Assembly: GCF_000502875.1 (NCBI RefSeq)
Contig: NZ_AYWX01000006.1
Coordinates: forward strand, 37,408 to 100,285
Direction: 5' to 3'
DNA from: Mesorhizobium sp. L2C084A000
GTDB lineage: Bacteria > Pseudomonadota > Alphaproteobacteria > Rhizobiales > Rhizobiaceae
DNA length: 62,878 nt
The notes beneath the pieces were generated by a model. That model was not told where the DNA came from and searched no databases. It was given only the letters and a program-made list of their open reading frames with translations. Of this stretch, positions 55,475 through 62,878 are shown one piece after another; the stretch's first letter is position 1, and every line of letters begins with the position of its first letter. Made by a program: the position numbers and the translations under genes.

Positions 55475-56884
55475 TTACTTCCACTCGCGTATGTCGACGA
55501 AGTGGCCGGCGATCGCCGCCGCCGCCGCCATGGCCGGCGAAACCAGATGGGTGCGGCCCTTGAAACCCTGCCGGCCCTCGAAATTGCGGTTCGAGGTGGA
55601 GGCGCAGCGTTCATGCGGCTTCAGCCGGTCGTCGTTCATCGCCAGGCACATCGAGCAGCCCGGCTCGCGCCAGTCGAAACCGGCGGCGAGGAAGATCTTG
55701 TCGAGACCTTCGGCTTCCGCCTGTTCCTTGACCAGGCCGGAACCCGGCACGATCATCGCATCGACATGCGGGCTGACCGTCTTGCCTTCGACCACCTTGG
55801 CGACGGCGCGCAGATCCTCGATGCGGCCATTGGTGCAGGAACCGATGAAGACGCGATCGAGCGTGATGTCGGTGATCTTGGTGCCCGGCGTCAGCCCCAT
55901 ATAGTCGAGCGCGCGCTGCTTGGAGGTGCGCTTGTTTTCATCGGCGATGTCGTCCGGGTTCGGCACGATGCCTTGCACCGACACCACATCCTCGGGCGAG
56001 GAGCCCCAGGAGACGATCGGCGGCAGCTTGGCCGCGTCGAGCACGATCACCTTGTCGAAATGCGCGCCTTCGTCGGACTGCAGCGTCTTCCAGTATTCGA
56101 GCGCCGCATCCCAGGACGCGCCCTTCGGCGCGCGCGGCTTGTCCTTGACATAGGCGAAGGTCGTCTCGTCGGCGGCGATAAGGCCGGCGCGCGCACCGCC
56201 TTCGATCGACATGTTGCAGATCGTCATGCGGCCTTCCATCGACAGCGCACGGATCGCCTCGCCGGCATATTCGATGACATAGCCGGTGCCGCCGGCGGTG
56301 CCGATCTCGCCGATGATAGCGAGGATGATGTCCTTGGCGGTGACGCCCTGCGGCAGCTGGCCGTCAACGCGCACCAGCATGTTCTTGGCCTTGCGCTGGA
56401 TCAGCGTCTGTGTCGCCAGAACATGCTCGACCTCGGACGTGCCGATGCCATGCGCCAGCGCGCCGAAAGCGCCATGCGTCGAGGTGTGGCTGTCGCCGCA
56501 GACGATGGTCATGCCGGGCAGAGTAAAGCCCTGCTCCGGACCGATGATGTGGACGATGCCCTGGCGAATATCGTTCTCGGAATAATATTCGACGCCGAAA
56601 TCCCTGGCGTTCTTGGCCAGCGCCTCGACCTGGATACGGCTTTCCTCGTTCTTGATGCCGAACTTGCGCTCGGGTGAGGTCGAGACATTGTGATCGACCA
56701 CGGCCAGCGTCTTTTCCGGATGCCGGACTTTACGACCGGTCATGCGCAGGCCTTCGAAGGCCTGCGGGCTGGTCACTTCATGGACCAGGTGGCGGTCGAT
56801 GTAGAGCAGGCAGGTGCCGTCGTCCTGGCGGTCGACGACATGGTCGTCGAAAATCTTGTCGTAGAGGGTGCGCGGTGCGCTCAT
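55475..56884 (-). CDS. leuC: 3-isopropylmalate dehydratase large subunit
   Basis: 469 residues, aconitase fold. [30 protein letters not shown] is the N-terminal signature. [13 protein letters not shown] and [10 protein letters not shown] provide the three [4Fe-4S] Cys. It isomerises isopropylmalate in leucine synthesis together with LeuD, which is not in the window. Alone on its strand with no leuB or leuD nearby, as is usual in rhizobia. Confidence 0.96.
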   Translation of the reverse strand: MSAPRTLYDKIFDDHVVDRQDDGTCLLYIDRHLVHEVTSPQAFEGLRMTGRKVRHPEKTLAVVDHNVSTSPERKFGIKNEESRIQVEALAKNARDFGVEYYSENDIRQGIVHIIGPEQGFTLPGMTIVCGDSHTSTHGAFGALAHGIGTSEVEHVLATQTLIQRKAKNMLVRVDGQLPQGVTAKDIILAIIGEIGTAGGTGYVIEYAGEAIRALSMEGRMTICNMSIEGGARAGLIAADETTFAYVKDKPRAPKGASWDAALEYWKTLQSDEGAHFDKVIVLDAAKLPPIVSWGSSPEDVVSVQGIVPNPDDIADENKRTSKQRALDYMGLTPGTKITDITLDRVFIGSCTNGRIEDLRAVAKVVEGKTVSPHVDAMIVPGSGLVKEQAEAEGLDKIFLAAGFDWREPGCSMCLAMNDDRLKPHERCASTSNRNFEGRQGFKGRTHLVSPAMAAAAAIAGHFVDIREWK

Positions 56885-56966
56885 GTGCGTAAATCCGTCG
56901 ATATGAGAATGGGAAAGAGCAGGTGCCGGACCTCCGGCCCGGTGAAAACGACCTGGACAGGTCGGC

Positions 56967-57095
56967 CTAGGATAGTCGGCTGGTCAGCGCCCCGGACACG
57001 CGCGCGAAAAAGCGCGACGGCAGGCGTTTCCTGTCCTGCAGCACGAACCCCTTGTAGGCCGGATCGCCAAAAAGCTCTTCCATGGCGTGGCTCAT
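56967..57095 (-). CDS. possible 42-residue protein
   Basis: [20 protein letters not shown] and [21 protein letters not shown]. Composition (acidic and hydrophobic first half, basic second half) looks coding, but there is no clear ribosome site and no family. ATG 57083 is an alternative. It fills much of the 271-bp gap 56885-57155. Confidence 0.3.
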   Translation of the reverse strand: MSHAMEELFGDPAYKGFVLQDRKRLPSRFFARVSGALTSRLS

Positions 57096-57155
57096 ACCAA
57101 TGTTTTGGGTTTTCGGCAATTGCGGCGTGTCTTCGCAGAACCCAAACCTCTCCGC

Positions 57156-57791
57156 TCAAACCACTTCAAACACAAACGTCTTCACCAGCGCTTCGGGCTC
57201 GGCGATCGCATAGCAGCGGAACCACGGGCTTTCCTCGACCGGTCGCCATTTCCCAGCTTGCTCCAGTTCATCGAACACGGCTTGAAAGCCGCCACTTTCG
57301 AACACCTGGTCACGCACGGTGAAGATGGCATGGCCACCCTTGCGGGTGATGCGCACCAACTCGTGCAGGCCGGATGCCGGCGCATGGCTGATGGTGAACA
57401 CGCCGGTCGAGAAGAAGGCGCGGAAATACCCGTCCGGCCACGGTAGCGGACCGCCCAGCATTGCCTGCTTCAGGTCGCTGTAGGCATTGCGGCTGCCGGC
57501 GATCTTCAGCATATCGTGCGAGAGGTCGAGCCCCGCAATGTCGCGGTAACCGAGCGCCTTCAGCGACGGTCCCGACAGGCCAGTGCCGCAGCCGGCATCG
57601 AGCAAGGGGCCATCGCCCGCCGGCACATGACGCGCCACCCAGGCGGTGATCAGGAAAGGCAGGAGGTAGCCGAGCGAGGCGGTCTCGCTGTCATAGGTCG
57701 CAGCCCACGCGGCATAGGCCTCCTCAAGCGCTTCCGGCGTGTCGGCCGTGTAGACGGAATCCAGCGCTGCATTGGCTTTGTCGACGATCAT
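57156..57791 (-). CDS. SAM-dependent methyltransferase (class I)
   Basis: 211 residues. Motif I is PLLDAGCGTGLSGPSLKALGY, then AGLDLSHDML and FSTGVFTISHAPASGLHELVRITRKGGHAIFTVR. The N terminus LEEAYAAWAATYDSET resembles UbiE/Williams-Beuren (WBSCR27)-like methyltransferases. The substrate is unknown. It is 55 bp beyond the stop of the amino-acid permease gene on the same strand. Confidence 0.82.
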   Translation of the reverse strand: MIVDKANAALDSVYTADTPEALEEAYAAWAATYDSETASLGYLLPFLITAWVARHVPAGDGPLLDAGCGTGLSGPSLKALGYRDIAGLDLSHDMLKIAGSRNAYSDLKQAMLGGPLPWPDGYFRAFFSTGVFTISHAPASGLHELVRITRKGGHAIFTVRDQVFESGGFQAVFDELEQAGKWRPVEESPWFRCYAIAEPEALVKTFVFEVV

Positions 57792-57846
57792 GGGGACCTC
57801 CTTAACGGGAATGCTCGGGGATCGTAGCGCTGCCTTGGCCGAAAAA

Positions 57847-58659
57847 CTATTCCTCGTGCTGGCGGCGCAGCCGCCGCTCCAGCGCCCTGAGCGCCAGCGA
57901 CAGGCCGACGGTCAGGATGAGATAGATGTAGGCCGTTATCGAATAGGTCTCGAAGAAGCGAAAGGAGCCGGCGGCGTAGACCTTGCCCATCTGCGTGATG
58001 TCGGCAACGCCGAGCACCGAGACCAGCGAGGAATCCTTGACCAGCGCGACGAAATCATTGCCGAGCGGCGGCAGGATGGTGCGGATTGCCTGTGGGAACA
58101 CGATCAGCCGGAAGCGCTGAGCGCGGGTCAGCCCAAGCGCCTTCGCCGCCTCGATCTGGCCCTTCTCCACCGACTGGATGCCGGCCCGGAAAACCTCCGA
58201 GATGAAAGCCGAATAGCCGATGGTCAGCGCCATGATGGCGCGCCAGAGCAGCGACACGTCGCGCACCAAAAGCTCGCCGAACAGGCCCGCACTTTGCAGC
58301 GGCGCGGTCAGCGCGTTCCAAGCCGCGACGAAGGCCGGTGCACCGGCAAAGGCGATCCAGAACAACAGCACCAGGATCGGCACGCCGCGGATGATCTCGA
58401 CATAAAAGCGCGCGATCTGGCGCAGCCAGCGCGAGCCGGACATTCCCATCAGCGCGATGCCGAGACCCATGGCCGAAGCCAGCACGAAGGCAATCACGGT
58501 GACGAAGATGGTGACGCCGATGCCCTTGGCGACCGTGGCGAACACCTGGGTGTAGAGGTTGCTGGTGGCGACGAAGACGGCCACCGCGATCGCGAGGGTT
58601 ACGGCAACGACGAGCCACCAGGGGAAGTCGGCTTTGGAGGAAGAGCAAGGGACCTGCAT
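57847..58659 (-). CDS. amino-acid ABC transporter permease (HisM/GlnP type)
   Basis: 270 residues, five or six helices. GVTIFVTVIAFVLASAMGLGIALM opens the permease domain, and the EAA loop EAAKALGLTRAQRFRLIVFPQAIRTILPPLGNDFVALVKDSSL is diagnostic of the polar amino-acid (PAAT) family. The binding protein is encoded upstream at 58870-59667, but a 158-bp palindromic repeat lies between. No ATPase gene is near, so it probably borrows one. The start codon context is weak. Confidence 0.88.
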   Translation of the reverse strand: MQVPCSSSKADFPWWLVVAVTLAIAVAVFVATSNLYTQVFATVAKGIGVTIFVTVIAFVLASAMGLGIALMGMSGSRWLRQIARFYVEIIRGVPILVLLFWIAFAGAPAFVAAWNALTAPLQSAGLFGELLVRDVSLLWRAIMALTIGYSAFISEVFRAGIQSVEKGQIEAAKALGLTRAQRFRLIVFPQAIRTILPPLGNDFVALVKDSSLVSVLGVADITQMGKVYAAGSFRFFETYSITAYIYLILTVGLSLALRALERRLRRQHEE

Positions 58660-58678
58660 CAGAAGGATTGCGCCAAGG

Positions 58679-58836
58679 CACCCCCCTCTGGCCTGCCGGC
58701 CATCTCCCCCGCAAGGAGGGAGATTGGCAGCTTCAATGCCCGCGCCTTTTCTTCAATGCTGGAGGTACGCGAAGGCAGGGCGGACAGCTGATCTCCCCCC
58801 TTGCGGGGGAGATGCCCGGCAGGGCAGAGGGGGGTG
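58679..58836. repeat. 158-bp dumbbell palindrome, copy 2
   Basis: The terminal arms CACCCCCCTCTG (58679) and CAGAGGGGGGTG (to 58836) pair. Inner hairpins ATCTCCCCC-GCAA-GGAGGGAGAT and ATCTCCCCCCTTGCGGGGGAGAT stand in each arm. Its left arm matches the reverse complement of the right arm of copy 1 (572-727), including the shared GGCAGCTTC beyond the hairpin, so the copies are in opposite orientation. It lies between two genes of one transporter. Confidence 0.87.
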
Positions 58837-58869
58837 TTCAAGCGCCGTGTCTGCGTGAGGTTCAGCGAA

Positions 58870-59667
58870 CTACTGCCCCATCTTGTAATCAAGAAACCAT
58901 TTCTTGTTGAGCGCATCGAGGGTGCCGTCGGCCTTCAGCGCCGCGATGGCCGCGTTGACCGGCTTCACCAGGTACGAACCCTTCGGAAAGATAAACCCAA
59001 AATCCTCGGTACCGAGCGGCCCCCCGATCAGCTTCAATTTGCCCTCGGAGGCGTCGACATAGCCTTTGCCGGCGGTGCCATCGGTCAAAACAACATCGAC
59101 GTCGCCTGATTTCAGTGCCTGCACGGTCGCGCCGAACGTCTCGAACAGTTTGATGCGCGGGTTCTGCTCATTGCCGTCGAGCACGCTGTAGACGGCGGTG
59201 TAGAAGGGCGTGGTGCCGGCCTGCGCGCCGACCAGCCCGTCCTTGAAGGCGCCGAAGGTCTTGGCGTCGGTGAAGCGGCTCTCATCGCCGCGCACCAGCA
59301 TGAACTGTTCCGAGCGCATATAGGGGTCGGAGAAATCGACCTTCTCCTTGCGGTCGTCCTTGATGGTGATGCCGGTCATGCCAATGTTGTACTGGTTGTC
59401 GGAAACCGCCTGGATCATCGCGTCCCAGGAAGTGTTCTGGTACTCGACCGTGAAATTGAGCCGCTTGGCGATCTCGTTCATCGCGTCATATTCCCAGCCG
59501 ATCTGTTTGCCGGTCTTGGCATCGATGAACTGCAGCGGCGGATAGGCGTTTTCGGTCACAACCACCACCTTCTTGCCGCCGAGGTCGGGCAGCGCCTGCG
59601 CGAAGGCGGCAACGGGTGCCAGGACGAGGGCAAGCAGGCCCGCCAGCAGCAGTTTCGATTTGGTCAT
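58870..59667 (-). CDS. amino-acid ABC transporter periplasmic binding protein
   Basis: 265 residues. A signal peptide [23 protein letters not shown] is followed by SBP_bac_3 motifs: [47 protein letters not shown] sequence, [17 protein letters not shown] and the C-terminal [16 protein letters not shown]. The usual Arg of the amino-acid site falls in the DPYMRSEQ region. Start ATG 59667; the open frame extends to 59757. Confidence 0.88.
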   Translation of the reverse strand: MTKSKLLLAGLLALVLAPVAAFAQALPDLGGKKVVVVTENAYPPLQFIDAKTGKQIGWEYDAMNEIAKRLNFTVEYQNTSWDAMIQAVSDNQYNIGMTGITIKDDRKEKVDFSDPYMRSEQFMLVRGDESRFTDAKTFGAFKDGLVGAQAGTTPFYTAVYSVLDGNEQNPRIKLFETFGATVQALKSGDVDVVLTDGTAGKGYVDASEGKLKLIGGPLGTEDFGFIFPKGSYLVKPVNAAIAALKADGTLDALNKKWFLDYKMGQ

Positions 59668-59843
59668 GACACACTCCCCGGGAATTGATGACCCGGGCAT
59701 GGCCGGGCTTGCAGGAAAATCCGGCGCCGACTTTAGCTTTCCGCAAGCGTCATGCAAGACGCTCTGCCGTGTCGCCTGGGGCGAAATCGGATTCCAATGC
59801 TCTCGATCGGAAGATTCCGGGAGATCCGTGCCTTGGCCGGCGG

Positions 59844-60347
59844 TCAGTCAGCCGCCGGTGCCTTGGCGTCCGTCTCGCGCAGCCCAGCAATGAGCTTGGC
59901 CAGGATGCGGTGCAGGCCATCCAGTTCGACCGCGCTGAGGCGGGGAAATTGGCAGAGTATCTGGACAGCAACGTCTTTGGCGGGCCCGCGTAGCGACTGT
60001 CCCTTGGCTGTCAGCTCCAGAAGCACCCGGCGCTCGTCGGCAGCGTCGCGCCGGCGGGTGATGAAGCCGCCCGCCTCCAGCCGTTTGAGCAGGGGTGTCA
60101 GCGTCGCCGAATCGAGACCCAGCACCTCGCCGAGCCCACCCACCGTGCGTGGCGCTCGCTCCCACAGCGCCATCATCGCCAGATATTGCGGATAGGTGAG
60201 GCCGAGCGGTTCGAGCAACGGCCGGTAGAGCCGTGTCATCAGCCCGCTAGCCGAATAGAGGGCGAAGCAGATTTGGTCGTCGAGTTTCGGCACCCCGGCG
60301 AAATCCGCCGAGGCCTGCGTGGTATCGTCCGTCTGTTTTGTGTTCAT
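59844..60347 (-). CDS. ohrR: MarR-family peroxide sensor OhrR
   Basis: 167 residues. The redox Cys27 is in [14 protein letters not shown], the expected OhrR context, and the winged helix ([35 protein letters not shown]) is typical. Organic peroxides oxidise it and release DNA. The ATG overlaps the ohr stop by 4 nt, so it is in the ohr transcript and probably autoregulated. Confidence 0.92.
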   Translation of the reverse strand: MNTKQTDDTTQASADFAGVPKLDDQICFALYSASGLMTRLYRPLLEPLGLTYPQYLAMMALWERAPRTVGGLGEVLGLDSATLTPLLKRLEAGGFITRRRDAADERRVLLELTAKGQSLRGPAKDVAVQILCQFPRLSAVELDGLHRILAKLIAGLRETDAKAPAAD

Positions 60348-60778
60348 GCTGCCTTTGCCGGAAGCGCCTTAGCCGAAAGCGCCACCTCGATGTTGCCCTT
60401 GATGGCGTTGGAATAGGGGCAAACCTGGTGCGCCGCCGATACAAGCGCTTCCGCCGCCGCCTGATCAAGACCTTTTGTTTCCGCTGCCAGCGAAACGCCG
60501 AGCACAAATCCGCCCTGCGCATTGCTGTGCAGGCTGACATTTGCCGTCACCGAGGCATCCTGCAGCGGCAGTTTCTGCTTGCCGGCGATGAAGCGCATGG
60601 CGCTTTCGAAGCAGGCGGCATAGCCGGCGGCGAAAAGCTGTTCGGGATTGGTGGCGCCACCTTTGCCGCCAAGCTCCTTGGGCATGGCAAGATCGAGGCT
60701 GAGCAAGCCATCATCGCTCTGGACATGGCCGGCGCGGCCGCCGACGGCGCGGGCTTGGGTAGAATACAATGCAGGCAT
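60344..60778 (-). CDS. ohr: organic hydroperoxide resistance protein
   Basis: 144 residues. Cys56 (AACFESAM) and Cys120 (HQVCPYSNA) are the peroxidatic and resolving residues of Ohr, and GGKGGATNPEQLFAAGYAACF is the diagnostic segment. It detoxifies organic hydroperoxides with lipoamide. It precedes ohrR and has a palindromic operator upstream. Confidence 0.95.
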   Translation of the reverse strand: MPALYSTQARAVGGRAGHVQSDDGLLSLDLAMPKELGGKGGATNPEQLFAAGYAACFESAMRFIAGKQKLPLQDASVTANVSLHSNAQGGFVLGVSLAAETKGLDQAAAEALVSAAHQVCPYSNAIKGNIEVALSAKALPAKAA

Positions 60779-60794
60779 TTCATTTCTCCATTTA

Positions 60795-60831
60795 AATCGT
60801 GCACGATTGTTTAGTACACGATGTAAATCGA
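60795..60831 (-). promoter_or_regulatory. candidate OhrR operator
   Basis: A perfect 14-bp palindrome AATCGTGCACGATT (60795-60808) and a related half site GTACACGAT (60814-60822), 15 bp apart as direct repeats of GTGCACGAT / GTACACGAT. It lies 17-53 bp before the ohr start, where an OhrR operator is expected. Confidence 0.6.
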
Positions 60832-60871
60832 GTCAACCGCCGACTTTTCCGCCAGCCAGCCCCCGGAAACG

Positions 60872-60897
60872 AAAAAAGGCGGCCGAAGCCGCCTTTT
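60872..60897 (-). terminator. intrinsic terminator of rplS
   Basis: Stem AAAAGGCGGC / GCCGCCTTTT with loop CGAA, which reads as a UUCG tetraloop on the minus strand, followed there by TTTTTT. It lies 22 bp past the rplS stop; the stem could also work in the other direction. Confidence 0.88.
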
Positions 60898-60918
60898 CAA
60901 ACTTGCTCGCCGAAAAAC

Positions 60919-61467
60919 TTATTCGGCGGTGGCTGCTTCGGCTGCCTTTGCGGCTTCAGCTGCCTCGGCGGCGGCCTTCTTCTCGGCGGCGTCCTGAGCG
61001 GCCTTCTCGACGGCCAGGGCCTCGGCGGCTGCCACCTTCTCGGCCTCGATGCGGGCCTTCTCGGCGTTCAGAGCATCGCGCTCCTCGTCGTTCAGCTTGC
61101 GGGCGCGCACGCCGGTGTTTTCCGAAATACGGGCCGATTTGCCGCGACGATCGCGCAGGTAGTAGAGCTTGGCGCGACGCACCTTGCCGCGGCGAACGAT
61201 TTCAACGCCTTCAACCATCGGCGAGTAGACCGGGAACACGCGCTCGACGCCTTCGCCGTAGGAAATCTTGCGAACCGTGAAGTTCTCCTGGAAGCCGGCG
61301 CCTGCGCGGGCGATGACGACGCCCTCATAGGCCTGGACGCGGGTGCGGGTGCCTTCGGTCACGCGGACCTGGACGCGCACGGTGTCGCCGGGCTGGAATT
61401 CGGGAAGCTTGCGCTTGGCTTCGATCTTGGCGGCCTGTTCGGCCTCGAGCTGACGGAGAATATCCAT
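60919..61467 (-). CDS. rplS: 50S ribosomal protein L19
   Basis: 182 residues. The first 115 are canonical L19 ([74 protein letters not shown]). A tail of about 60 residues rich in Ala, Glu and Lys follows ([21 protein letters not shown]), a common alphaproteobacterial extension of unknown function. It lies about 1 kb from trmD, with a transporter gene between, instead of directly after it. Confidence 0.95.
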   Translation of the reverse strand: MDILRQLEAEQAAKIEAKRKLPEFQPGDTVRVQVRVTEGTRTRVQAYEGVVIARAGAGFQENFTVRKISYGEGVERVFPVYSPMVEGVEIVRRGKVRRAKLYYLRDRRGKSARISENTGVRARKLNDEERDALNAEKARIEAEKVAAAEALAVEKAAQDAAEKKAAAEAAEAAKAAEAATAE

Positions 61468-61533
61468 CTCAAAAGTCCACTTCTTGTTCTTCCGACAGTC
61501 AGAGCGTCCGACACTCGCCTTGCAGTTCCATTG

Positions 61534-61550
61534 ACCGCTTGGCTATGCCC
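61534..61550 (-). other. tRNA-like 5' fragment
   Basis: GGGCATAGCCAAGCGGT on the minus strand matches the acceptor and D-arm start of bacterial tRNA-Gln-type genes, but no anticodon arm, T arm or 3' acceptor follows. It may be chance or a tRNA remnant. It lies 67-83 bp before the rplS start. Confidence 0.3.
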
Positions 61551-61746
61551 TTTGTCTCCAAGAGATTTGTCTTTGAAACATCAGGCAGGGGCGACTACAC
61601 CGTCATTGTTGACGGGTCCGGCAGATTCTTTCTGGCCGGTACGGGCGGGCACATACAGCTATTTCGCCGCTTTGTCACGCCTTGGCAGCGCATTTTCTGC
61701 TCGCATGGCACCATCGTAATCCTGCCGTGCCGGGTTGCGCCGGTCG

Positions 61747-61767
61747 TTCAGGCTTTCTAAGCCTGAA
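61747..61767. other. perfect short hairpin upstream of the TauE gene
   Basis: Nine-bp stem TTCAGGCTT / AAGCCTGAA with loop TCT, 29 bp before the TauE start and about 280 bp before rplS on the other strand. No T-run. Together with the tRNA-like fragment it is the only thing I see in the 328-bp gap 61468-61795. Confidence 0.4.
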
Positions 61768-61795
61768 ATAACACAGTTTTGAGCGGCCGCAATTC

Positions 61796-62548
61796 ATGTC
61801 TGTCTTCGATGCCATCCTGCTCTTTCTGGCGGGCTTTCTGTCAGGCGCCGCCAATGCGGTCGCCGGTGGCGGCACCTTCATCACATTCGGCGCCATGACG
61901 TTGGTCGGCCTGCCGCCGATCGTCGCCAACGCCACCTCCTCGGTGACGCAATTTCCAGGCTACATCACCTCGACCCTCGCCTACTCGGCCGATATCAGGC
62001 ATTTCTGGCGCGGCGCGCTGATGCTGTGTCTGATCTCGGCCGTGGGCGCACTGGCCGGCGCTCTGATCCTTTTGGCGCTCGACAATCCCTCGTTTCGCGC
62101 TCTGGTGCCGTGGCTGCTCTTGGCCGCGACAGCCCTGTTCGCCGCCGGCCCCTGGCTGAAACCGGTGCCGAAGCCCGGCTATGAAGCGGCGGTGGGCTCG
62201 CTCGCCGGCTCCCTGGCGCAGTTTCTCACCGCCATCTATGGCGGCTTCTTCGGCGCAGGCATGGGCGTGATGATGCTGGCGACGCTCGGCCTCACCCAAG
62301 CCGGCGACTATCACCGGCTGAACGCGTTGAAGAACATGCTGGCCATGGTCATCGCCGCTGTCGCGATCGTCGTCTTCGTCTCGGGCGGTGTCGTCGCCTG
62401 GCCGCAGGCGATCATCATGATCCCGGGCGGCGCGCTCGGCGGCTATGCCGGCGTCTGGATCGCCAAGCGCGTGCCGCAAAACGCGGTGCGCGGCTTCGTC
62501 GTCGCCGTCGGCCTGTTTCTGGCTTTCTATTACTTTTGGAAAGGCTGA
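61796..62548 (+). CDS. TauE/SafE family (TSUP) membrane transporter
   Basis: 250 residues, seven or eight helices. The N terminus [42 protein letters not shown] is the family signature, repeated in degenerate form after residue 130 ([20 protein letters not shown]). Members export sulfite or organosulfonates; the substrate here is unknown. It sits on the plus strand between trmD and rplS, and its 3' end overlaps the trmD end by 19 bp. Confidence 0.88.
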   Translation: MSVFDAILLFLAGFLSGAANAVAGGGTFITFGAMTLVGLPPIVANATSSVTQFPGYITSTLAYSADIRHFWRGALMLCLISAVGALAGALILLALDNPSFRALVPWLLLAATALFAAGPWLKPVPKPGYEAAVGSLAGSLAQFLTAIYGGFFGAGMGVMMLATLGLTQAGDYHRLNALKNMLAMVIAAVAIVVFVSGGVVAWPQAIIMIPGGALGGYAGVWIAKRVPQNAVRGFVVAVGLFLAFYYFWKG

Positions 62549-62878
62549 GCGGCGGCGCCCAACAAATCAGGACGCCGCTCTTTCGTCAGCGCTTCCGACT
62601 GCGCCCGCCGCCATGCGGCGATCTTCTTGTGATTGCCCGAGATCAGCACCTCGGGAATCTCGCGGCCCTCGAACTCCTGCGGCCGCGTATAGTGCGGATG
62701 TTCGAGCAGGTCGTTCTCAAAGCTTTCTTCCTCGCCCGACACCGCGTTACCCATCACGCCCGGCAATAACCGCACCACCGCATCGAGCAGAACGAGCGCT
62801 GCCGGCTCGCCGCCCGAGAGGATGTAGTCGCCGATCGAGACTTCCTCCAATCCCCGCGCGTCGATCACCCGCTGGTCG
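62530..62878 (-). CDS. trmD: tRNA (guanine-N1)-methyltransferase, C-terminal part
   Basis: About 115 C-terminal residues; the gene continues past the right edge. [44 protein letters not shown] is the TrmD knot and dimer region, and [15 protein letters not shown] follows as usual. It methylates G37 of tRNAs. Its stop (62530) lies inside the converging TauE gene. Confidence 0.93.
   Translation of the reverse strand, partial: DQRVIDARGLEEVSIGDYILSGGEPAALVLLDAVVRLLPGVMGNAVSGEEESFENDLLEHPHYTRPQEFEGREIPEVLISGNHKKIAAWRRAQSEALTKERRPDLLGAAAQPFQK

Noticed and set aside
61539..61760. 73-codon plus-strand frame before the TauE gene
   Set aside because: No ribosome site, no family, and composition unlike its neighbours' coding sequence; it contains the tRNA-like fragment and a hairpin.

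Overview
The window is a chromosomal stretch from a high-GC alphaproteobacterium of the order Rhizobiales, most likely Mesorhizobium or a close relative. I infer this from the protein sequences, from a MucR/Ros regulator, from the hemC-hemD-mic60-hemY order divergent from tsaD-gpsA, from CtrA-type TTAA-N7-TTAA boxes, and from several families of palindromic intergenic repeats of the kind common in rhizobial genomes. No phage, plasmid, integrase, IS transposase, CRISPR array, rRNA or intact tRNA gene is visible. The content is mostly core and metabolic.

Layout. 1-422: start of a FadJ-type beta-oxidation protein that runs off the left edge. 572-727: a dumbbell palindrome. 759-5224: a CUT2 sugar ABC operon, followed by an SMP-30 lactonase and a YihY membrane protein. 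7483-9494: a NarL-type two-component pair. 9646-9727: a promoter-like site and an orphan terminator. 9889-15518: a four-gene operon of GH15 glucoamylase, 6-phosphogluconate dehydrogenase, glucose-6-phosphate dehydrogenase and a ROK glucokinase, which together turn glucan into pentose phosphates and NAD(P)H. 15734-19236: mucR, an aminotransferase, an MFS exporter and a NIPSNAP protein. 19335-25442: the haem/Mic60 operon on the minus strand, divergent from tsaD-gpsA-yciI-EVE-methyltransferase. 29563-31096: two octanucleotide hairpin arrays at convergent gene ends around a LysR gene and a DUF1127 gene. 31091-33031: an L,D-transpeptidase and an OtpR/CenR-CpkA-like signalling pair.

33286-45572: a GT9 glycosyltransferase, an unknown six-TM protein, xthA, lolA, ftsK with a CtrA box, glnK-amtB with a sigma-54 promoter, tesB and a UbiH-type hydroxylase. 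45713-51091: YCII, OsmC and YceH proteins and sdhCDAB. 51352-54958: small envelope proteins and two paralogous GGDEF diguanylate cyclases. 55475-59667: leuC, a methyltransferase, and an amino-acid ABC permease and binding protein separated by a second dumbbell palindrome. 59844-62878: ohr-ohrR, rplS, a TauE/SafE exporter and the end of trmD.

The most unusual signals are the two octamer arrays. Each is a tandem 8-bp repeat folding back on itself. The period of 8 puts a TAG in all three frames for genes entering from either side, and three neighbouring genes take their stop codon from the arrays. Other items worth attention are the orphan terminator ahead of the glucoamylase operon, the dumbbell repeat inside an ABC operon, and a membrane protein with conserved-looking charged residues inside its helices. 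I did not find a convincing new defence or mobile system.
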